Source: DATFFO01 sp963772815 (GTDB lineage: Bacteria; Actinomycetota; Acidimicrobiia; Spongiisociales; ZC4RG35). From it: a DNA stretch of 64,000 nt. The notes beneath the pieces were generated by a model that saw only the letters and a program-made list of their open reading frames with translations, was not told the DNA's origin and made no database searches. Shown piece by piece: positions 40,232-48,979 of this stretch. The translations under genes were made by a program, and so were the position numbers. Numbering within the stretch: the stretch's first letter is position 1; each line of letters begins with the position of its first letter. The stretch is from contig CAVYYV010000006.1 of assembly GCA_963772815.1 (NCBI GenBank), positions 558,001-622,000 of the forward strand. The letters are read 5' to 3'.

Positions 40232-41653
40232 TCAGATGTCGTAGTAGAGAGTGAACTCGTAGGGGTGGGGGCGGAGGCGGATCGGGTCCACCTCATGCTG
40301 GCGCTTGTACTCGATCCAGGCGTTGATCAGGGCCTCGGTGAAGACCCCGCCTTTCAAGAGGAAGTCGTGATCGGCCTCGAGGGCGTCCAGGGCCTCGGTC
40401 AGGCTGCCGGGCACGGCCGGGAGGTTGGCCAGCTCGGCCGGGGGCAGGTCGTAGATGTCCTTGTCGACCGGGTCGGGGGGCTCGATGCGATTCTCCACTC
40501 CGTCCAGGCCCGCCATCAACATGGCCGAGAAGGCCAGATACGGGTTGCAGGACGGATCCGGGCAACGGAACTCGAGCCGCTTGGCCTTGGGGCTCTGTGA
40601 GTAGGTGGGGATTCGCACGGCCGCCGAACGGTTGCGATTCGAGTACACCAGGTTGACAGGGGCCTCATACCCGGGGACCAGTCGGTGGTAGCTGTTGGTG
40701 GTCGGGGCGGCGAAGGCCAGCACGGCATGGGCGTGCTTGAGGAGGCCACCGATGTACCAGCGAGCCATGTCGGACAGACCGGCGTAACCTGCCTCGTCGT
40801 AGAACAGGGGCTCATCCCCGTTCCACAGCGACTGATGGGTGTGCATACCCGAGCCGTTGTCCTCGAAGATGGGCTTGGGCATGAAAGTGACCGTCTTGCC
40901 GGCCGCCCAGGCCACCGACTTGACCACGTACTTGTACATCGTGACCTTGTCGGCCGTGCGCAACAGGGTGTCGAAGCGCATGTCGATCTCGGCCTGCCCG
41001 GCCGTGCCCACCTCGTGGTGCTGGACCTCGATGTCGACCCCGGCCGCCTCCAGGTGCTTGACCATCTCCGAGCGAAGATCCTGAAAGTGATCGGTGGGGG
41101 GGACGGGGAAGTAGCCCTCCTTGTAGCGGGGCTTGTAGCCCATGTTCCCCCCCTCTTCCTCGACCCCGGCGTTCCAGGCCCCCTCGACCGAGTCGACGAA
41201 GTAGAACGCCGAGTGCTGGTTCTGGGCGAACCGGGCCGAGTCGAAGATATAGAACTCGGCCTCCGGTCCCCAGTAGGAAGTGTCGGCGATACCGGTCGTC
41301 TTGAGGTACTCCTCGGCCTTCTTGGCCACGTAGCGGGGATCGCGTTCGTAGGGGTCCTTGGTGAGGGGATCGTGCACGAAGCAGTACAGGATCAGGGTCT
41401 TGTGCTGACGGAACACGTCCTCGACCGCCATGGTCGGATCCGGAATCAGGATCATGTCCGATTCCTGGATCTGCTGGAAGCCGCGAATCGACGAGCCGTC
41501 GAACCCGAACCCCTCCTCGAAGGAGGCCTCGGTCAACTCGTGGGCAGGCACGGTGAAGTGCTGCACCTGACCGGGAAGGTCACAAAAACGGAGGTCGATG
41601 AATTCGTACCCATCGGCCTCGACCATTGCCAACACTTCTTTGGCTGTGGACAT
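40232..41653 (-). CDS. glnA: Glutamine synthetase type I
   Basis: A 473-residue GSI. The N-terminal beta-grasp is followed by the catalytic barrel: EGFGFDGSSIRGF, GPEAEFYIFD, EVGTAGQAEIDMRFD, GSGMHTHQSLW, NRSAAVRIPTYS and the Tyr in DKDIYDLPPAE, which matches the adenylylation site of GSI-beta enzymes. It forms a dodecamer making glutamine from glutamate, ammonia and ATP. ATG 41653 has AGGAGAGG upstream; the longer start at 41716 is unlikely. It is divergent from purA, so nitrogen and purine synthesis share a 175-bp control region. Confidence 0.95.
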   Translation of the reverse strand: MSTAKEVLAMVEADGYEFIDLRFCDLPGQVQHFTVPAHELTEASFEEGFGFDGSSIRGFQQIQESDMILIPDPTMAVEDVFRQHKTLILYCFVHDPLTKDPYERDPRYVAKKAEEYLKTTGIADTSYWGPEAEFYIFDSARFAQNQHSAFYFVDSVEGAWNAGVEEEGGNMGYKPRYKEGYFPVPPTDHFQDLRSEMVKHLEAAGVDIEVQHHEVGTAGQAEIDMRFDTLLRTADKVTMYKYVVKSVAWAAGKTVTFMPKPIFEDNGSGMHTHQSLWNGDEPLFYDEAGYAGLSDMARWYIGGLLKHAHAVLAFAAPTTNSYHRLVPGYEAPVNLVYSNRNRSAAVRIPTYSQSPKAKRLEFRCPDPSCNPYLAFSAMLMAGLDGVENRIEPPDPVDKDIYDLPPAELANLPAVPGSLTEALDALEADHDFLLKGGVFTEALINAWIEYKRQHEVDPIRLRPHPYEFTLYYDI

Positions 41654-41828
41654 GTCTTCCTCTCCTGGACTAACCCGAAGATTGAACATAGTGGCCATTA
41701 CCCGGGGGTTGACCAAGTGTTACGGCTGTGTTTCGGACAGGTCGGATTGGGTGTGCGTAGGTCAACCGTCAAGGTCGCTGTTGGCACACTCAACGGCGGC
41801 CACGCCTCCCTCCGCTACCGTCTCGGCC
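41654..41828. promoter_or_regulatory. glnA-purA divergent promoter region
   Basis: On the plus strand TACCGT (41816-41821) stands seven bases before the purA ATG, indicating a leaderless transcript. On the minus strand an AGGAGAGG ribosome site precedes glnA, so that transcript has a leader. No known operator is recognised. Confidence 0.5.
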
Positions 41829-43103
41829 ATGCCCGCCACGATCGTGCTCGGAGCCCAATGGGGCGACGAAGGAAAAGGACGCGTGGTCGACGTGTTCGCC
41901 GAGCACGCCGACTTCGTGGTCCGCTACCAGGGGGGCAACAACGCCGGCCACACGGTGGTGGTGGGCGAACAGAAACTGGCGCTCTCGCTGATCCCATCGG
42001 GGATCCTCTATCCCACCTGCACCCCGGTGATCGCTTCGGGCACCGTGATCGACCCCAAAGTGTTGCTGGCGGAGATGGACATGGCCGCCGAGAAGAACCT
42101 CGATCCCTCCCGGGTGCGGCTGTCGGGCAACGCCCACCTGATCATGCCCTGGCATCGCAAGCTGGACGCGGTCAAGGAGCGCTACCTGGGACGGAATCTG
42201 ATCGGCACCACCAAGAAGGGGATCGGTCCTGCCTACACCGACAAGTACTCACGGACCGGCATCAGGGTCCAGGACCTGTTCGATCCCAAGATCTTCGCCG
42301 ACAAGGTCGACGCTGCCCTTGAGGACGTCAACCGCATCCTTCCCCGCATCTACAACACGCTCCCCATGGCGGGCGAGGACATCGTCGACGAGTATCTGGC
42401 TTATGCGGAGAGGCTGGGGCCTCACGTCACCGACACGTCACTCCTGCTCTGGACGGGACTCAAAGAGGGAAAGCAGGTCCTGTTCGAGGGCGCCCAGGGA
42501 ACCTTGCTCGACGTCGACCACGGCACCTATCCCTTCGTGACCTCATCGAACCCCACGGCCGGAGGGGCCCTGGTGGGCTCGGGAATCGGTCCCAAGACCA
42601 TCGACGAGGTGATCGGTGTTGCCAAGACCTACATCTCCCGGGTGGGGACCGGACCTTTCCCAACCGAGCTCCGCGACGAGATCGGCGACACGATGATCGA
42701 ACTTGGGGGCGAATACGGGACCGTCACCGGCCGAAGGCGGCGCTGCGGATGGCTGGACATGGTTGCCCTTCGCTACGCGGTCCGAGTCAACTCCTTCACC
42801 AGTCTGTTCCTGACCAAGCTCGACATCCTCTCGGCCTTCGACACGATCCGCGTGGCGACCGGATACCGCTGGGAGGACGAGATCCTCACCGAGTTTCCCC
42901 GCCAGCAGCGCGCCCTGTATGAGTGCCAGCCGATCTACGAGGACCTCCCCGGATGGAAGACCGACATCACGTCGGCCCGCACCTCCGGGGACTTGCCCCC
43001 CGAGGCGCGCGCCTACGTCGAATACATCCAGGAGTACGCCGAAACCCGGGTCGGCTGGGTCTCGGTCGGTCCAGAGCGCTCCCAGATGCTGGAGATCGGG
43101 TGA
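41829..43103 (+). CDS. purA: Adenylosuccinate synthetase
   Basis: A 424-residue enzyme joining IMP and aspartate with GTP. Conserved blocks are GAQWGDEGKGRVVD (P loop and catalytic Asp), GNAHLIMPWHR, GTTKKGIGPAYTDK (Lys of the signature), LFEGAQGTLLDVDHGTYPFVTSSN and TKLDILSAF. ATG 41829 fits the leaderless promoter. It overlaps purD by four bases (GTGA), making a purA-purD operon. Confidence 0.95.
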   Translation: MPATIVLGAQWGDEGKGRVVDVFAEHADFVVRYQGGNNAGHTVVVGEQKLALSLIPSGILYPTCTPVIASGTVIDPKVLLAEMDMAAEKNLDPSRVRLSGNAHLIMPWHRKLDAVKERYLGRNLIGTTKKGIGPAYTDKYSRTGIRVQDLFDPKIFADKVDAALEDVNRILPRIYNTLPMAGEDIVDEYLAYAERLGPHVTDTSLLLWTGLKEGKQVLFEGAQGTLLDVDHGTYPFVTSSNPTAGGALVGSGIGPKTIDEVIGVAKTYISRVGTGPFPTELRDEIGDTMIELGGEYGTVTGRRRRCGWLDMVALRYAVRVNSFTSLFLTKLDILSAFDTIRVATGYRWEDEILTEFPRQQRALYECQPIYEDLPGWKTDITSARTSGDLPPEARAYVEYIQEYAETRVGWVSVGPERSQMLEIG

Positions 43104-44350
43104 AGGTCCTCCTGGTCGGCTCCGGAGGGCGCGAGCATGCTCTGGGGTGGAAGCTGGCTGCCAGCGACAGACTCACCGAGCTGATCTCCCTGCCCGGCAA
43201 TCCGGGGCTGGCTCAGCTTGGATCCACCGTCGACGGAGTCGACCCCGCCCACGTGGGGGCCGTCGCCCAGATCGCACGCATGCAGGGAGTGGATCTGGTG
43301 GTGGTGGGGCCGGAGGCACCGCTGGCAGCCGGCCTGACAGATGCCGTAGCCAGCCTGGGCATACCAGTGTTCGGGCCGTCCCGGGCCGCGGCTCGACTCG
43401 AGGCGTCCAAGTCCTTCTGCAAGGACGTGATGGTCCGGGCGGGAGTACCCACCGCTCGGGCCTGGACGTTCGACGCCGCCGAACCGGCCCATCGCCACGT
43501 CCATGCCCAGCCCGGCCCGTACGTCGTCAAAGCGGACGGGCTGGCGGCCGGCAAGGGGGTGCTGGTGACACAAGAGCAATCGGCTGCCCGCGACTGGATC
43601 GACCGCTGTTTCGGCGGCGGCTTCGGCCCGGCCGGCGAGCGAGTCGTGATCGAGGAATTTCTGGACGGGCCCGAGGTGAGCGTGTTCGCCGTTTGCTCCG
43701 GGACCGAGGCCGTCGCGCTGCAGCCTGCCCGGGACTACAAGCGCCTGTCTGACGGCGATCAGGGGCCCAACACCGGCGGGATGGGCTCATACTCGCCGGT
43801 CACCGACCTGCCACCCGATCTGGTGGAGACTGCGATGGCTTCGGTGATCAAGCCCACTCTGTTACAGATGGCCGAAGACGGAAATCCCTATACCGGGTTT
43901 CTGTACGCAGGGTTGGTCCTGACCGACGCAGGACCCATGGTCCTCGAATTCAACGTCCGGCTCGGTGATCCCGAAACGCAAGTGGTCTTGCCGCTCATGG
44001 AAACCGACCTCGTCGACTTGCTGGAAGGCGCCCTGGCCGGGCGTCTGCCGGAGCCCGAATGGTCTTCGGAGGCGGCCGTCGAAGTAGTGCTCGCCGCCGC
44101 GGGCTATCCCGAATCTCCGGTGAAGGGGGCCGAAATCCGCGGCCTTTCCAGGGTTCCCGACGACATCCTGGTGTTCCACGCCGGGACCGGCCGTGACGAT
44201 CACCGGCTCACAGTCCACGGCGGGCGGGTTCTCGACCTGGTGGCAATCGCCCCCAACCTGGCCGCGGCCAGGCAACGCGCCTATGAGGCGGCGGCCATGG
44301 TCACGTGGCCGGGCGTCCAATATCGAACCGACATCGCCGACGGCTCCTGA
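43100..44350 (+). CDS. purD: Phosphoribosylamine-glycine ligase
   Basis: A 416-residue ATP-grasp ligase for the second step of purine synthesis. Visible motifs: LLVGSGGREHALGWKL, GPEAPLAAGL, YVVKADGLAAGKGV, VVIEEFLDGPEVSVFA, DQGPNTGGMGSYSP and EFNVRLGDPETQ. GTG 43100 overlaps the purA stop. It converges with the HAD-type gene six bases on. Confidence 0.95.
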   Translation: MKVLLVGSGGREHALGWKLAASDRLTELISLPGNPGLAQLGSTVDGVDPAHVGAVAQIARMQGVDLVVVGPEAPLAAGLTDAVASLGIPVFGPSRAAARLEASKSFCKDVMVRAGVPTARAWTFDAAEPAHRHVHAQPGPYVVKADGLAAGKGVLVTQEQSAARDWIDRCFGGGFGPAGERVVIEEFLDGPEVSVFAVCSGTEAVALQPARDYKRLSDGDQGPNTGGMGSYSPVTDLPPDLVETAMASVIKPTLLQMAEDGNPYTGFLYAGLVLTDAGPMVLEFNVRLGDPETQVVLPLMETDLVDLLEGALAGRLPEPEWSSEAAVEVVLAAAGYPESPVKGAEIRGLSRVPDDILVFHAGTGRDDHRLTVHGGRVLDLVAIAPNLAAARQRAYEAAAMVTWPGVQYRTDIADGS

Positions 44351-44356
44351 GCTGGG

Positions 44357-44833
44357 CTATTCGGCGGCCTGCTTCCGCCCAAAACGCTCCAGACGAGCGA
44401 CGTCTTGCTCAGTCATCCCCAGGCTGGACGTGGTTCGTATCAGAAGGGTCGGGGCCGGGCGGCTCTCTGCCCAGTTGAATGCGTCGGACCACAGGTCATC
44501 GTCGATCCAGGCGGCGGCACGGTCACCGACGAACTCCTCCACCGCCGGCAGCTTCCACGTCTGATGAGCGGAGGCGCGATCGAACTCGATGACGGGGAGA
44601 TCCGGGGGCAGACCCAAGCGCGGAGCGATCAGGCGAGGAGCCTGATGCTCCCACGTCGTCGCCCACACCAGCTCGAACCAGGAGGCCAGCTGGTTCAACC
44701 AGGAGCCGTGGCGAGGAGAAAGCCAGACCTCGTATTCCATCAGCTCGTGGCGTTCGAAACCATCCGGCAGTGCAACCGAACCGAAGGGGTTCAGCACTCC
44801 GTCGACGTCGATCAGCAGATAGGGGCGTGTCAT
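44357..44833 (-). CDS. HAD-like hydrolase domain protein
   Basis: A 158-residue protein. The N-terminus YLLIDVDGVLNPFG supplies the DxDG phospho-acceptor motif of the HAD fold. WATTWEHQAP is motif II and VGDRAAAWIDDDLWSDAF a motif IV-like acidic pair. It resembles actinobacterial 'HAD domain in Swiss Army Knife RNA repair'-type proteins, but I would not assign a substrate. ATG 44833 begins the first strand; a longer frame to 44983 is unlikely. Confidence 0.75.
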   Translation of the reverse strand: MTRPYLLIDVDGVLNPFGSVALPDGFERHELMEYEVWLSPRHGSWLNQLASWFELVWATTWEHQAPRLIAPRLGLPPDLPVIEFDRASAHQTWKLPAVEEFVGDRAAAWIDDDLWSDAFNWAESRPAPTLLIRTTSSLGMTEQDVARLERFGRKQAAE

Positions 44834-44931
44834 CTGTCGTAGATCCTCAAGCCTAAGTGCAACCCTGACCTGATCCGGCTCCGGACGGGCTCTGGGTACG
44901 CTCGGGGTCGCCCACCTCCGAGGGATATCAG

Positions 44932-45270
44932 ATGCCAGCCGACCCGAGCCACACCCGCCTTCTTCGGACGCTCCCTGTAACACTCACGATCCTCGTCTCG
45001 ATGACCGCCTGCGCCCAGGAACCCGCCAACCAGGTTGAAGTGGGCAGGGCCGTGTACCAGCAGCGATGCGCCACGTGTCACGGCCCCGACCGGCAGGGCA
45101 CCGACACCGGGCCGGCTCTGGTCGATGCCATACCGGCGGATATCCGCCGTGCCGTCACGGAGGGAATCGACGACGACCCGGCCTACCAGGAAATGGTCCC
45201 GCTCCCCCTGACCAACGGCCAATTGGATGCCGTGGTTGCCTTCCTCGGCGAGTCCAGTACGGCGGGTTGA
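44932..45270 (+). CDS. Small c-type cytochrome lipoprotein
   Basis: A 112-residue exported protein. An N-terminal signal ends in a lipobox (LVSMTAC), then VGRAVYQQRCATCHGPDRQG supplies the CxxCH haem site and PLTNGQLDAVVAFLGE the C-terminal helix. The axial Met is probably in YQEMVPLPL. It is a monohaem electron carrier anchored outside the membrane. The partner is unknown. Its 3' end faces the ars cluster. Confidence 0.85.
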   Translation: MPADPSHTRLLRTLPVTLTILVSMTACAQEPANQVEVGRAVYQQRCATCHGPDRQGTDTGPALVDAIPADIRRAVTEGIDDDPAYQEMVPLPLTNGQLDAVVAFLGESSTAG

Positions 45271-45277
45271 CCGGGTC

Positions 45278-45916
45278 TCAATCGACCCGGACGCCCAGCT
45301 CCGCCATCAGCCCCTCCACACGAGTGCGAATCTCGTCGCGAATTGACCTGACCTTCTCGAGCGGCTTCCCGGCCGGATCGGGTAGATCCCAATCCACGTA
45401 GCGCTTGCCTGGGAAGACAGGGCAGGCGTCCCCGCATCCCATGGTCACAACCACATCAACCGCGCGCACTATTTCGTCGGTCCACGCCTGGGGGAATTCC
45501 TCGGCGATGTCGATGCCCAGCTCGGCCATGGCGGCCACGGCGGCCTGATTGAGTTCGTTGCCGGGCTCGGTGCCCCCCGAGTAGACATCCACGTGCTCTC
45601 CTGCCAGACGGCGCATGAAACCGGCGGCCATCTGGGACCGGCCGGCGTTGTGGGTGCACAAGAACAGCACGGCAGGAGCACGATCCGGGTCGCCGACGGC
45701 CTGGAGTCGGCTCAGAGCCTGGAGCCGCTGGCGGGCGAAGCGCTCAGCCAGCAGGAAAACCCATTGAGACACCGTGGCTCGGGGGAGGAGGTGGTCGAGC
45801 GAGTCGTTCATGAAGCGTTCGATCGTCTCCTGATTCAGAACACCGGCGAACTCCCTGCTCAGCCGCTCGGCGGCTTGGGAGATCTGGAATTGTTGGACGG
45901 TCGATAGATCGGTCAT
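45278..45916 (-). CDS. arsC: Arsenate reductase, LMW-phosphatase type with N-terminal helical domain
   Basis: A 212-residue protein. Residues ~1-65 form the three-helix dimerisation bundle found in actinobacterial ArsC (TVSQWVFLLAERFARQRL). The rest is the LMW phosphatase-like reductase with FLCTHNAGRSQMAAG (Cx5R), and MGCGDACPVFPG, whose two Cys probably complete the redox relay, then YVDWDLPDPAG. It reduces arsenate to arsenite with thioredoxin- or mycothiol-type reductant. The ATG at 45916 overlaps the channel gene stop (ATGA). Third gene of the ars operon. Confidence 0.9.
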   Translation of the reverse strand: MTDLSTVQQFQISQAAERLSREFAGVLNQETIERFMNDSLDHLLPRATVSQWVFLLAERFARQRLQALSRLQAVGDPDRAPAVLFLCTHNAGRSQMAAGFMRRLAGEHVDVYSGGTEPGNELNQAAVAAMAELGIDIAEEFPQAWTDEIVRAVDVVVTMGCGDACPVFPGKRYVDWDLPDPAGKPLEKVRSIRDEIRTRVEGLMAELGVRVD

Positions 45917-46552
45917 GTTTCCTCCTCGAGGAGTAGGTCGCCAGCGATCACGGCCAGGGGTGCCCCGGCCAATTGAGCAATGAGAAACCCCGGTACCCAA
46001 CGGGGAGCGATGCCGCTGTAGGTGTTGGAGAACAAGCGGGCCACTGTGACAGCCGGATTGGCGAACCCGGTCGAGGAAATGGCGAAGATGATGGCCGCCA
46101 CCCAGGCGCCCACTGACGGGCCAATCATCCCTGTGCGACCAGTTCTTACCAGCGCCAGGATCACCTCCACCGGGACGAAGGTGCCGATCAACTCGTCCAA
46201 CGGCCTACCCCAACCGTCCCGATTCGTGGTCGCCCAGGTCATGACAGGTCAGATGGGCCACGACCACCCACCAACGCTCCCAGAACCTGAACGGTGGCAT
46301 AGGCACCCGCCTCACGACCCGCCATCCGTCCCGATCGCCACATGGCCGGCGTGACCGCAGGGTTGAAGTGGGATCCGGACGTGGTGATGAACAAGACGAT
46401 CAACACCGACAGGCCAACCCCCACCACAACTGCATTAACGAACAGGGCCACCGCCGGGTCCCCCGTCAGGTCCTGGACGGCATTCCTGATCCCACGATCA
46501 GAAAGAGGAGCGTCCCGGTGCCCAGACCCTCGGCCAGGAGCCTGCTCCTCAA
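45913..46552 (-). pseudogene. MIP/aquaglyceroporin channel (AqpS-like) broken by several indels
   Basis: Read across frame changes, the DNA gives a complete ~213-residue MIP channel. It runs from RSRLLAEGLGTGTLLFLIVG through AVQDLTGDPAVALFVNAVVV and FITTSGSHFNPAVTPAMW (first NPA box), then ATVQVLGALVGG, and finally DELIGTFVPVEVILALVRTG and STGFANPAVTVARLF (second NPA box). Breaks lie near 46484, 46265 and 46245; total length is 3n+1. The start (TTG 46552) and stop keep the four-base overlaps with both neighbours, so decay or error is recent. In comparable ars operons such a channel lets arsenite leave the cell. Confidence 0.75.
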
Positions 46553-47199
46553 CTCTCAGCTCCGACCAGGGAGTCGATCCGGATGGAGAGCTGGTCACGA
46601 ACTCTTCGGAACGCGGCCAGGTGACCATCGGTCACCGGATCGGGGATCGACCAGTGGAGTTGCGGAGCGTCGAAAGGCGGCGGCTCCTCGCCGGCGATGT
46701 CGCAAACCGAGACCACCAGATCCGGAGCCTCCACGTGGCTGTATCCCTTGGGCTCACCCACCAGCTCCAGACCCACCTCGGCGGCGGCGGCCCTCGCCTT
46801 GGGGTGGATGGCCCGGGCCGGCTGCGATCCCGCCGAGGAAGCAGAGCGTCCCGTTCGCTGCTGGAACAGCGCTGCTGCCAGCTGCGATCGAGCCGAGTTG
46901 TGGCGACAGGCAAACAGGATCCGATCGGGCAGGGCTGCGTGAGACCGGAGGTGGTCCGGAAGTGTTTCCATCACCACCCGGACGTAACGCCGCCGGGCAT
47001 CACCGTCGGAGACCCGCCTTTCGATGATCCCGGCCGATTCGAGGACGTCGAGATGGTGAGCAAGCAGGTTCGATGGAAGGCCGACCTGGTGAGCGACTTC
47101 GGTCGGGGTGAGGTCGGTAGTCAGGAGATGCTCGACGATCTCCAGTCGATGCTCGTCTCCCAGGGCCGCGTAGACCTTGGCACGTTCGTTGCGGGTCAT
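46549..47199 (-). CDS. ArsR repressor fused to an LMW-type arsenate reductase
   Basis: A 216-residue fusion. Residues 1-85 are an ArsR winged helix (RAKVYAALGDEHRLEIVEHL, VAHQVGLPSNLLAHHLDVLE). Residues ~95-216 are an LMW phosphatase-like ArsC with ILFACRHNSARSQLAAAL (Cx5R) and VVSVCDIAGEEPP, ending IRIDSLVGAES. It therefore joins sensor and enzyme in one chain. ATG 47199 begins the ArsR domain. Upstream (47203-47237) lie TCAA direct repeats and a TTGCTC/GAGCAA pair that may be the operator. It heads the operon ArsR-ArsC, channel, ArsC. Confidence 0.85.
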   Translation of the reverse strand: MTRNERAKVYAALGDEHRLEIVEHLLTTDLTPTEVAHQVGLPSNLLAHHLDVLESAGIIERRVSDGDARRRYVRVVMETLPDHLRSHAALPDRILFACRHNSARSQLAAALFQQRTGRSASSAGSQPARAIHPKARAAAAEVGLELVGEPKGYSHVEAPDLVVSVCDIAGEEPPPFDAPQLHWSIPDPVTDGHLAAFRRVRDQLSIRIDSLVGAES

Positions 47200-47277
47200 T
47201 TGCTCGAAGATTATTGACTCATCTCTGATTGAGCAACTCTCGTGGTCACTCCTGTGTCGACCTGCATCGGAAGCCAC

Positions 47278-47291
47278 TACCGTCCTTGCCC
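47278..47291 (+). promoter_or_regulatory. Leaderless -10 of purE
   Basis: TACCGT (47278-47283) lies eight bases before the purE GTG at 47292. There is no ribosome site. Confidence 0.5.
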
Positions 47292-47753
47292 GTGAAGAGA
47301 GTTGCAATCGTGATGGGGTCGGGTTCCGACCGGCCCGTGATGGAAAAGGCCGCCGCCATGCTGGAGCGCTTCGGGATCTCTCATGAAGTGAGAGTGCTGT
47401 CGGCGCACAAGACGCCCGAACAGGCTCTGGAGTTCGCCGAGAACGCTGCCGCCAACGGTTTCGGGGTGATAGTCGCCGGGGCGGGGAAGGCAGCCCATCT
47501 GGCGGGAGTCATGGCAGCCAAGTCGCTGCTACCCGTCATCGGGGTGCCCATCAGCGCCTCACTCGATGGCATGGACGCCCTCCTGTCGACAGTGCAAATG
47601 CCAACCGGGATCCCCGTCGCCACCGTGGCCATCGACTCGGCTAACAACGCCGCCCTGCTGGCGGTGGCCATCCTGGCTGTGGAAGACCCCTCCCTGACCG
47701 AGCAATTGGCTGCCTACCGCCGCGAGCTGACCGAGAAGACCCTGGCCTCCTAG
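47292..47753 (+). CDS. purE: N5-carboxyaminoimidazole ribonucleotide mutase
   Basis: A 153-residue class I PurE: AIVMGSGSDRPVMEKAAAML, the family's VLSAHKTPEQALEFAENA, VIVAGAGKAAHLAGVMAA, and MPTGIPVATVAIDSANNAAL. It converts N5-CAIR to CAIR in purine synthesis. PurK, its usual partner, is not in the window. GTG 47292 matches the leaderless pattern. The next gene starts 36 bases later on the same strand. Confidence 0.95.
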   Translation: MKRVAIVMGSGSDRPVMEKAAAMLERFGISHEVRVLSAHKTPEQALEFAENAAANGFGVIVAGAGKAAHLAGVMAAKSLLPVIGVPISASLDGMDALLSTVQMPTGIPVATVAIDSANNAALLAVAILAVEDPSLTEQLAAYRRELTEKTLAS

Positions 47754-47775
47754 GCTCGGCACCCGCCGGCCCCGG

Positions 47776-47789
47776 TACGATGGGCCATC
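47776..47789 (+). promoter_or_regulatory. Leaderless -10 of the acyl-CoA dehydrogenase gene
   Basis: TACGAT (47776-47781) lies eight bases before the ATG at 47790. There is no ribosome site. Confidence 0.5.
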
Positions 47790-48971
47790 ATGACCGACAT
47801 CTCCCTCGCCACTCCCGACGGCCGCGATTTCCTGGACACGGATTCCCTGTTCGACTCCGAGGAGTTGTTGTTGCGGGACACGGTGCGTGATTTCGTTCGC
47901 AAGGAGATCGTGCCCAATGTGGGTCAGTGGTGGGAGGAGGGTGTGTTCCCGGTGGAGTTGGCCAAGTCGATGGGCGATATGGGCCTGTTCGGTATGCATC
48001 TGGAGGGATATGGGTGTGCGGGCACTTCAGGCACCGCGTATGGGCTGGCGTGTTTGGAGTTGGAGGCGGGGGATTCGGGGCTCCGTAGTTTCGTGTCGGT
48101 GCAGGGCTCGTTGGCCATGTTCCCGATTTGGAAGTTCGGGTCCGAGGAGCAGAAACAGGAGTGGCTTCCCCGGATGGCTTCGGGGGAGGTGATCGGGTGT
48201 TTCGGGTTGACCGAGCCCGATTCGGGGTCGGATCCGTCCTCGATGCGCACCCACGCTCGCCGGGACGGGTCGGACTGGGTGATCAACGGCTCCAAGATGT
48301 GGATCACGAACGGGAACCTGGCCCAGATCGCCGTGATCTGGGCCCGCACCGATGAGGGAATCCGGGGTTTCATAGTCCCCACCGACACGCCGGGGTTCGC
48401 GGCTCACGAGGTCAAGCACAAGGCCTCTTTGCGGGCTTCGGTCACCTCGGAGCTGACTCTGGGCAACGTGCGGGTTCCCGACGGCTTCGCTCTGCCCGGG
48501 GTGGCGTCGATGCGGGGTCCGTTGTCGTGTCTCAACGAGGCCCGCTTCGGGATCGCCTGGGGGGTGGTGGGCGCCGCCCGGGCGTGTTATGAGGCAGCCC
48601 TGGACTACGCCACCGAACGGGAGCAATTCGGCCGGCCGATCGCCAGCTTCCAGCTCACCCAACGCAAGCTGGTCGACATGATGATTGCCGTCAACCGGGG
48701 AACGCTGGTCGCCCACCACCTGGGACGGCGCAAGGACTCCGGCACCCTTACCCCGGCCCAGGTCAGCTTCGGGAAGATGGACAACACCCGCAACGCCCTC
48801 GATGTCGCCCGCCTGGCCCGGGGCGTCCTGGGCGCCAACGGAATCACCCTCGAATACCCGATCTTCCGCCACATGGCCAACCTGGAAACGGTCTACACCT
48901 ACGAGGGCACCAACGAAATCCACACCCTGATCATGGGCCAGGCCATCACCGGCCTCAACGCCTTCACCTGA
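47790..48971 (+). CDS. Acyl-CoA dehydrogenase, glutaryl-CoA dehydrogenase-like, mosaic base use
   Basis: A 393-residue flavoenzyme. FAD/substrate motifs: CFGLTEPDSGSDPSSMRT and WVINGSKMWITNG. The C-terminal helical domain carries GAARACYEAALDYATEREQFG and YEGTNEIHTLIMGQAI, whose Glu is the catalytic base in the glutaryl-CoA class. It probably oxidises a dicarboxyl- or short-chain acyl-CoA. Base use changes abruptly: about 47850-48560 is rich in G and T-ending or TTG codons, while 48580 to the end is C-rich like the rest of the window. This suggests recombination between two parental genes near residue ~260. Confidence 0.9.
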   Translation: MTDISLATPDGRDFLDTDSLFDSEELLLRDTVRDFVRKEIVPNVGQWWEEGVFPVELAKSMGDMGLFGMHLEGYGCAGTSGTAYGLACLELEAGDSGLRSFVSVQGSLAMFPIWKFGSEEQKQEWLPRMASGEVIGCFGLTEPDSGSDPSSMRTHARRDGSDWVINGSKMWITNGNLAQIAVIWARTDEGIRGFIVPTDTPGFAAHEVKHKASLRASVTSELTLGNVRVPDGFALPGVASMRGPLSCLNEARFGIAWGVVGAARACYEAALDYATEREQFGRPIASFQLTQRKLVDMMIAVNRGTLVAHHLGRRKDSGTLTPAQVSFGKMDNTRNALDVARLARGVLGANGITLEYPIFRHMANLETVYTYEGTNEIHTLIMGQAITGLNAFT

Positions 48972-48979
48972 TTGCCCAA

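Noticed and set aside
44933..44983. Upstream extension of the HAD-like gene
   Set aside because: The extra residues lack coding character and would overlap the divergent cytochrome gene; ATG 44833 begins the fold.
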